Assembly (NCBI RefSeq): GCF_026341515.1
Contig: NZ_JAPEOK010000001.1
Span: forward strand, 7,936,001 to 8,000,000
Reading direction: 5' to 3'
Source: Streptomyces sp. NBC_00878
Lineage (GTDB): Bacteria; Actinomycetota; Actinomycetes; Streptomycetales; Streptomycetaceae
DNA length: 64,000 nt
The notes beneath the pieces were generated by a model. The model searched no databases, was not told where the DNA came from, and saw only the letters and a list, made by a program, of their open reading frames with translations. Positions 58,634 through 64,000 of this stretch are shown here, piece by piece. Within the stretch, counting starts at the first letter, position 1; each line of letters begins with the position of its first letter. A program made the position numbers and the translations under genes.

Positions 58634-60028
58634 TTACATCGTGATGCGGCGGACCACGTATGCCGTTCCGCCCTCTGCCGGTTCCTCGCCCACGTACTCC
58701 TGGCCCCGCATCTCGCACCACGCCGGGATGTCCAGGCGGGCCGCCTCGTCGTCGGAGAGGACGCGGACCGTGCCGCCGACCGGGACGTCGGTGATCACCT
58801 TGGCGAGTTCGATCACCGGGATCGGGCAGCGCTTGCCGAGGGTGTCCACGACGAGGGAGGCGGGGGAGCCGTCCTCGACGGTCACCTTGGGGGCGGTCGT
58901 GGGGGCGCCCAGCTTCTCGCGAACCGCCGCGACCGTGCGGGGCAGCACGTCCAGGAAGCGGTCCACGTCCTTTGCCGGGGTGCCGAGGGGGAGGGACACC
59001 CTGACGTTGCCCTCGCTCAGTACGCCCATCGCCTTCAGGACATGGCTCGGAGTCAGCGTGCTGCTCGTACAGGACGATCCGGACGACACCGAGAAACCCT
59101 CACGGTCCAGCTCGTGCAGCAGTGTCTCTCCGTCGACATAGAGACAGGAGAAGGTGAGGAGATGGGGGAGCCGGCGCACCGGGTCGCCCACCACCTCCAC
59201 GTCCGGGACGAGTTCCGGCACCCGCGCGCGGATCCGGTCCGTCAGCTCCCGCAGCCGGGCCGACTCGGCGGCGGCCTCCGCCCGTACGGCCCGCAGGGAG
59301 GCCGCCGCGGCGACGATCCCGGGGATGTTCTCGAAGCCGGGAGCCCGCCCCGACTCCCGTTCGTCGGCCGGGCCTTGAGGGGCGTACCGCACTCCCTTGC
59401 GTACGGCGAGCAGCCCGACCCCGGCGGGCCCGCCCCACTTGTGGGCGCTGCCGGTCAGCAGTGACCAGCCGCCCTCGACCGGCCCCCAGGCCAGCGACTG
59501 TGCCGCGTCCACCAGAAGCGGCACGCCCGCCGCACGGCACGCCTCGGCGACGGCGGCCACCGGCTGCTCCGTACCCACCTCGTGGTTGGCGGACTGGAGG
59601 CAGGCGAGCGCGGTGTCGGGGCGCAGGGTCTCGGCGTACACGCCTGGGGAGACCGCACCCGTGCGCAGAACGGGCACTTCGGACACCGTGCCGCCCTGGT
59701 TCCGGTGGACCTCTGCGGAATGGAGCACCGAAGAATGTTCGACCGCGGACACGATCAGGTGGCGTCCGACGCGGTGGCGTCCCGCGAGCGCGCCGGCGAT
59801 TCCGGTGTGGACCGCCCGTGTGCCGGAGGTGGTGAACACCAGCTCGTCCGGACGGCAGCCGATCGCCTCGGCGGCGGCCTCGCGGGCGGCGTCCAGGAGG
59901 AGCCGCGCCCGCCGTCCCTCCCGGTAGAGGCGGGCCGGGTCGGCCCAGCCCTCGTCCAGGGAGGCCTGGAGGGCCTGGCGGGCCACGGGGTGGAGGGGGG
60001 CGGAGGATGCGGCGTCGAAGTAGGACAC
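58634..60028 (-). CDS. Cysteine desulfurase-like protein fused to a TusA sulfur carrier
   Basis: 464 residues. Residues ~1-370 are a class V aminotransferase-fold desulfurase: VEHSSVLHSA, LLVDAAQSLAWGP, PLP lysine K197 in GSAHKWGGP, and active-site Cys320 in SSGSSCTSS. Residues ~381-464 are a TusA/SirA domain with the carrier Cys401 in LGKRCPIPVIELAKVI. Sulfur mobilised from cysteine can be passed directly to the attached carrier. GTG 60028. Target pathway (tRNA thiolation, cofactor or metabolite) unknown. Confidence 0.88.
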   Translation of the reverse strand: MSYFDAASSAPLHPVARQALQASLDEGWADPARLYREGRRARLLLDAAREAAAEAIGCRPDELVFTTSGTRAVHTGIAGALAGRHRVGRHLIVSAVEHSSVLHSAEVHRNQGGTVSEVPVLRTGAVSPGVYAETLRPDTALACLQSANHEVGTEQPVAAVAEACRAAGVPLLVDAAQSLAWGPVEGGWSLLTGSAHKWGGPAGVGLLAVRKGVRYAPQGPADERESGRAPGFENIPGIVAAAASLRAVRAEAAAESARLRELTDRIRARVPELVPDVEVVGDPVRRLPHLLTFSCLYVDGETLLHELDREGFSVSSGSSCTSSTLTPSHVLKAMGVLSEGNVRVSLPLGTPAKDVDRFLDVLPRTVAAVREKLGAPTTAPKVTVEDGSPASLVVDTLGKRCPIPVIELAKVITDVPVGGTVRVLSDDEAARLDIPAWCEMRGQEYVGEEPAEGGTAYVVRRITM

Positions 60029-60076
60029 GACCTCACGCTATGCGGTCTGGGCGGGTACGGGAGCATGGGGCTTGAT

Positions 60077-60203
60077 CGTCGGGTGCGGGCCGGTGGGGGC
60101 CGGGCGCGCAGTTCCCCGCGCCCCTAAAGGCACTGGTGCGGAGCCGCAAAAGATGAAAGACAGGGGCGCGGGGAACTGCGCGATCAGCCCCCACCGGCCC
60201 GCA
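60077..60203. repeat. Intergenic palindromic repeat family 1, copy M
   Basis: GTGGGGGCCGGGCGCGCAG ... CCCCGCGCCCCTAAAGGCAC, then GGGGCGCGGGGAACTGCGCG and ATCAGCCCCCACCGG read back. In a divergent 427-bp gap (sulfurtransferase start and ctaC start); the part 60204-60455 should hold the ctaC promoter, with CCAGTAGGGT near 60345 as a possible -10. Confidence 0.85.
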
Positions 60204-60455
60204 CTCGCCGACGAACAGAACCCCCGAGTTCACAGGCGCCCCGCGACGGGCCGTCACATACGTCCCGGAGCCCCGCATTCCACCCCATCGGGGTGGGGGG
60301 CGGCGCGTTGGGGACCCTCCCCGCGCGACCCCAAAAAGCGTCCAGTAGGGTTTGGTCCGCATAAACATCCAAACCCCTGCCCGACGCAGGGCGGCGACCG
60401 ACCAGCGAGAAGGCCGCAGCCAACAGCGCGGGCGAGACTCTCGGGAAGGCGCTAC

Positions 60456-61448
60456 GTGAGTCCCAACGGCTCCGACCTCCCCCACGCCCTGGGGGGCGCG
60501 GGCGGTACCCCCACGCCGCGGCGCCCGATGCGGCGGAAGCTGCTGCAGGCGATGACTGCGGGCCTGGTCCTGGCGACCGCCACCGGTTGCACATACGAGG
60601 ACTTCCCGCGCCTTGGTATGCCCACCCCGACCACGGAAGAGGCTCCGCGGATCCTCTCCCTGTGGCAGGGCTCGTGGGCGGCAGCGCTCGCCACGGGCGT
60701 GCTGGTCTGGGCCCTGATCCTGTGGAGTGCGTTCTTCCACCGGCGCAGCCGCACCAAGGTCGAAGTTCCTCCGCAGACCCGGTACAACATGCCCATCGAG
60801 GCGCTGTACACGGTGGTCCCGCTCATCATCGTCTCGGTGCTCTTCTACTTCACGGCCCGCGATGAGACGAAGCTCCTCAGTCTCGACGAGAAGCCCGACG
60901 TCACGGTCAACGTGGTCGGCTTCCAGTGGAGCTGGGGCTTCAACTACATCGCGGACGTCGACGGCTCGACCGGTGACGCGGCGACCGACAAGAACCTGGA
61001 CGCGATTCCGAACAGGTTCAAGGAGCAGTTCCCGGCGAACGCCGGCGGTGTCTACGACGTCGGTACGCCCGCCACGAAGAACCTGCAGACGGGCAACCCC
61101 GGTCCGACCCTCTGGCTCCCCAAGGGCAAGACGGTCCGCTTCATCCTCACTTCGCGTGACGTCATCCACTCCTTCTGGGTGGTGCCGTTCCTCATGAAGC
61201 AGGACGTCATCCCGGGACACACCAACTCCTTCCAGGTGACTCCCAACAAGGAGGGCACCTTCCTGGGCAAGTGCGCCGAACTCTGCGGCGTCGACCACTC
61301 CCGGATGCTCTTCAACGTGAAGGTCGTCTCTCCCGAGCGCTACGAGGCCCACCTCAAGGAGCTCGCCGAGAAGGGTCAGACCGGTTACGTCCCGGCCGGC
61401 ATCGAGCAGACGGACCACGAGAAGAACCGGGAGACGAACAACCTGTGA
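60456..61448 (+). CDS. ctaC: Cytochrome c oxidase subunit II
   Basis: 330 residues, lipoprotein-type N-terminus ([13 protein letters not shown], lipobox ATGC), two transmembrane segments (about 65-85 and 105-125) and the CuA domain with [10 protein letters not shown] (His), then [12 protein letters not shown] holding the remaining CuA ligands. Accepts electrons from the cytochrome bcc complex in the aa3 branch. GTG 60456 follows GGGAAGG; the frame is open far upstream through repeat DNA. Overlaps ctaD by 4 nt. Confidence 0.96.
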   Translation: MSPNGSDLPHALGGAGGTPTPRRPMRRKLLQAMTAGLVLATATGCTYEDFPRLGMPTPTTEEAPRILSLWQGSWAAALATGVLVWALILWSAFFHRRSRTKVEVPPQTRYNMPIEALYTVVPLIIVSVLFYFTARDETKLLSLDEKPDVTVNVVGFQWSWGFNYIADVDGSTGDAATDKNLDAIPNRFKEQFPANAGGVYDVGTPATKNLQTGNPGPTLWLPKGKTVRFILTSRDVIHSFWVVPFLMKQDVIPGHTNSFQVTPNKEGTFLGKCAELCGVDHSRMLFNVKVVSPERYEAHLKELAEKGQTGYVPAGIEQTDHEKNRETNNL

Positions 61449-63190
61449 GCATCCTCAACGAACCTCAGGGTGCCGCCGCGGCCGAAGACTCGTACGAGAA
61501 CGAGCTACCGGTACGGCGTAAGCAGCCCGGCAATGTCGTGGTCAAGTGGCTCACCACCACGGACCACAAGACGATCGGTACGTTGTACCTGGTCACGTCG
61601 TTCGCGTTCTTCGTCATCGGCGGCGTGATGGCACTGCTGATGCGCGCCGAACTGGCCCGTCCCGGCAACCAGCTCATGTCGAACGAGCAGTTCAACCAGG
61701 CGTTCACGATGCACGGCACGATCATGCTGCTGATGTTCGCGACGCCGCTGTTCGCCGGCTTCACCAACTGGATCATGCCGCTGCAGATCGGCGCGCCCGA
61801 CGTGGCGTTCCCGCGGCTGAACATGTTCGCCTACTGGCTGTACCTGTTCGGCTCGCTGATCGCGGTGGGCGGTTTCCTCACCCCGCAGGGTGCGGCCGAC
61901 TTCGGCTGGTTCGCCTACTCCCCGCTGTCGGACGCGGTCCGCTCGCCGGGCATCGGCGCCGACATGTGGATCATGGGTCTGGCGTTCTCCGGCTTCGGCA
62001 CCATCCTGGGCGCGGTCAACTTCATCACCACCATCATCTGCATGCGCGCGCCGGGCATGACGATGTTCCGCATGCCGATCTTCGTGTGGAACGTGCTGCT
62101 CACTGCGGTCCTCGTCCTGCTGGCCTTCCCCGTGCTCGCCGCCGCGCTGTTCGCGCTGGAGGCGGATCGGAAATTCGGGGCACACATCTTCGATGCCGCA
62201 AATGGTGGTGCCTTGCTGTGGCAGCACCTCTTCTGGTTCTTCGGGCATCCAGAGGTGTACATCATCGCCCTGCCGTTCTTCGGGATCATCTCCGAGGTCA
62301 TCCCGGTCTTCTCCCGCAAGCCGATGTTCGGCTACATGGGCCTGATCGGCGCGACGATCGCCATCGCCGGCCTGTCGGTGACGGTGTGGGCGCACCACAT
62401 GTACGTCACCGGCGGTGTGCTGCTGCCGTTCTTCTCCTTCATGACGTTCCTCATCGCCGTGCCGACGGGCGTGAAGTTCTTCAACTGGATCGGCACGATG
62501 TGGAAGGGGTCCCTGTCGTTCGAGACCCCGATGCTGTGGGCGACCGGCTTCCTGATCACCTTCACGTTCGGTGGTCTGACCGGTGTCATCCTGGCCTCGC
62601 CGCCGATGGACTTCCATGTGTCGGACTCGTACTTCGTCGTGGCGCACTTCCACTACGTGGTGTTCGGCACGGTGGTGTTCGCGATGTTCTCCGGCTTCCA
62701 CTTCTGGTGGCCGAAGTTCACCGGCAAGATGCTCGACGAACGCCTCGGCAAGATCACCTTCTGGACGCTGTTCATCGGCTTCCACGGCACCTTCCTCGTC
62801 CAGCACTGGCTGGGCGCCGAGGGCATGCCCCGTCGTTACGCGGACTACCTCGCGGCCGACGGCTTCACCGCCCTGAACACGATCTCGACGATCAGCTCGT
62901 TCGTGCTCGGCCTGTCGCTCCTTCCCTTCATGTACAACGTGTGGAAGACGGCCAAGTACGGCAAGAAGGTCGAGGTCGACGACCCGTGGGGCTACGGCCG
63001 CTCGCTGGAGTGGGCGACCTCCTGCCCGCCGCCGCGGCACAACTTCCTCACGCTGCCCCGGATCCGTTCCGAATCCCCGGCCTTCGACCTGCACCACCCG
63101 GAGATCGCCGCTCTCGACCAGCTCGAGAACGCTGGACACGGGGACACCAATAAAGCCGTCCTCGCTGGTGGCAAGGAGGCCGGCAAGTGA
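61445..63190 (+). CDS. ctaD: Cytochrome c oxidase subunit I
   Basis: 581 residues, 12 transmembrane helices. Heme and CuB ligands: [20 protein letters not shown] (His-Tyr crosslink region), [10 protein letters not shown] and [10 protein letters not shown]. Terminal oxidase that reduces O2 and pumps protons. GTG 61445 overlaps the ctaC stop; ctaF starts inside its own stop, so the three genes form one tightly coupled operon. Confidence 0.97.
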   Translation: MSILNEPQGAAAAEDSYENELPVRRKQPGNVVVKWLTTTDHKTIGTLYLVTSFAFFVIGGVMALLMRAELARPGNQLMSNEQFNQAFTMHGTIMLLMFATPLFAGFTNWIMPLQIGAPDVAFPRLNMFAYWLYLFGSLIAVGGFLTPQGAADFGWFAYSPLSDAVRSPGIGADMWIMGLAFSGFGTILGAVNFITTIICMRAPGMTMFRMPIFVWNVLLTAVLVLLAFPVLAAALFALEADRKFGAHIFDAANGGALLWQHLFWFFGHPEVYIIALPFFGIISEVIPVFSRKPMFGYMGLIGATIAIAGLSVTVWAHHMYVTGGVLLPFFSFMTFLIAVPTGVKFFNWIGTMWKGSLSFETPMLWATGFLITFTFGGLTGVILASPPMDFHVSDSYFVVAHFHYVVFGTVVFAMFSGFHFWWPKFTGKMLDERLGKITFWTLFIGFHGTFLVQHWLGAEGMPRRYADYLAADGFTALNTISTISSFVLGLSLLPFMYNVWKTAKYGKKVEVDDPWGYGRSLEWATSCPPPRHNFLTLPRIRSESPAFDLHHPEIAALDQLENAGHGDTNKAVLAGGKEAGK

Positions 63191-63585
63191 AGGTCCAAGG
63201 CAAGATGTTCCTCTGGCTGGCGTTCTTCGTGCTGGCCATGGCGATCGTCTACGGCGTGTGGTCCAAGGAGCCCGCCGGAACCACGGCGCTCTTCCTGGGC
63301 TTCGGCCTGTGCGTCATGATCGGCTACTACCTGGCCTTCACGGCCCGTCGTGTCGACGTGGGCGCCCAGGACAACAAGGAGGCCGACGTCGCCGACGACG
63401 CCGGTGAGGTCGGTTTCTTCAGCCCGCACAGCTGGCAGCCGCTCTCCCTCGGCATCGGCGGAGCGCTCGCCTTCATGGGCGTGATCTTCGGCTGGTGGCT
63501 GCTCTACTTCTCGGCCCCGATCATCATGATCGGCCTGTGGGGCTGGGTCTTCGAGTACTACCGCGGAGAAAGCCAGAACCAGTAA
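63187..63585 (+). CDS. ctaF: Cytochrome c oxidase subunit IV (actinobacterial)
   Basis: 132 residues with four hydrophobic segments ([66 protein letters not shown]). Small structural subunit of the bcc-aa3 supercomplex. GTG 63187 overlaps the ctaD stop. Confidence 0.94.
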   Translation: MKVQGKMFLWLAFFVLAMAIVYGVWSKEPAGTTALFLGFGLCVMIGYYLAFTARRVDVGAQDNKEADVADDAGEVGFFSPHSWQPLSLGIGGALAFMGVIFGWWLLYFSAPIIMIGLWGWVFEYYRGESQNQ

Positions 63586-63600
63586 CACGCGCACAGACGC

Positions 63601-63645
63601 GGAAGCCCGGACACTCCGTCAGGAGGTCCGGGCTTCCCTCTTTTG
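63601..63645 (+). terminator. cta operon terminator
   Basis: Stem GGAAGCCCGGAC / GTCCGGGCTTCC with a 13-nt loop, followed by CTCTTTTG. Directly after ctaF. Confidence 0.9.
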
Positions 63646-63715
63646 CCACGTCTTCCGTCCCTCACACGGCCTAATCGCCGCGCCGGGTGCCGACAACGGT
63701 TCCTACGTTGAGGTC

Positions 63716-64000
63716 ATGAGCCACTCACCGAGAACCCGCACCGTCGTCAGCTGCACTGTGCTGTTGGTCGCCATAGGCGTCGGCGTCACGGCCTGTGGCT
63801 CCGACGGCCACCCTCTCTCGGCCAAGCCCTACGACGCGGCGGACGACATCTCCTTCAACGTCTCCGCGGACGACGGCAAGAAGGCCGACCCCGACAAGCC
63901 GCTGGAGATCACCGCGGACGACTCCGACGGCCGCATCACCGACGTGACGGCCACGGACGCCGCAGGACGCTTCGTGGCGGGCGAACTGTCCGCCGACGGG
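63716..64000 (+). CDS. Lipoprotein, probable Ig-like L,D-transpeptidase (N-terminus only)
   Basis: Starts ATG 63716 and runs off the right edge (95 residues). Lipoprotein signal: TVVSCTVLLVAIGVGV followed by lipobox VTAC. The exported part ISFNVSADDGKKADPDKPLE and GRITDVTATDAAGRFVAGEL resembles the Ig-like first domain of actinobacterial L,D-transpeptidases, often found next to the cta genes. The catalytic YkuD domain would be beyond the window, so the enzyme call is provisional. Confidence 0.65.
   Translation, partial: MSHSPRTRTVVSCTVLLVAIGVGVTACGSDGHPLSAKPYDAADDISFNVSADDGKKADPDKPLEITADDSDGRITDVTATDAAGRFVAGELSADG

Noticed and set aside
62155..62250. Horizontal transfer of ctaD based on slightly lower GC around the HPEVY motif
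   Set aside because: The change is small, in a highly conserved motif, and the gene is a core component in its usual operon.

Overview
The window is chromosomal DNA of a Streptomyces species. Base composition is very high GC with near-universal G/C at third codon positions. Gene content and order (glnA, RDD protein, DUF4191, lipA-lipB, aceE, sucB-lpdA, pepA, cobS/cobT/cobU, pspA, nadA, adoK-like kinase, ctaC-ctaD-ctaF) match the conserved core of Streptomyces chromosomes. I see no rRNA or tRNA gene, CRISPR array, intact transposase or prophage. It reads as core genome with small species-specific inserts.

Layout. 0-5 kb: htpX-pspAB, glutamine synthetase I with a clear GlnR operator, an RDD protein, DUF4191 and a small GlnR-regulon-type protein. 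5-9 kb: lipoyl synthase and octanoyltransferase, then a large HTH regulator. 9-20 kb: accessory enzymes and regulators (FAD oxidoreductase, epimerase, GNAT, TetR, a decayed regulator, RibD/DHFR-like reductase, MarP-like protease, PGRP amidase with an Asp-rich tail, DUF4240, SDR, WYL regulator). 20-29.6 kb: 2-oxoacid dehydrogenase cluster (aceE, GntR regulator, sucB, lpdA) and pepA. 29.8-35.7 kb: four tightly packed genes for a Pel/galactosaminogalactan-like exopolysaccharide (secreted deacetylase, PelF-type glycosyltransferase, polytopic membrane protein, spherulin-4 hydrolase). 35.9-44.1 kb: late cobalamin genes cobS, cobT and an MBL-cobU fusion, interleaved with membrane proteins, a lysyl-phosphatidylglycerol synthase-like protein and a methyltransferase. 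44-53 kb: methyltransferase/DUF3043 pair, pspA-pspAA, a NarL-type two-component system and an HAE1-type RND permease. 53-60 kb: nadA facing an A-type Fe-S carrier, a membrane-anchored protein, adenosine kinase, and a cysteine desulfurase/TusA fusion. 60-64 kb: cytochrome c oxidase ctaC-ctaD-ctaF and the start of a lipoprotein.

How they work together: lipA/lipB make the lipoyl cofactor used by the two lipoyl domains of SucB, which with AceE and Lpd forms the pyruvate/2-oxoglutarate dehydrogenase machinery. The split Psp genes (pspA-pspAA and htpX-pspAB) serve membrane stress. NadA and the Fe-S carrier are linked by Fe-S biology.

Two points stand out. First, the 29.8-35.7 kb locus looks like a compact Gram-positive relative of the Pel and fungal GAG polysaccharide systems. 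Second, at least 13 gaps between genes carry one palindromic repeat family, several copies of which contain a nested second element.
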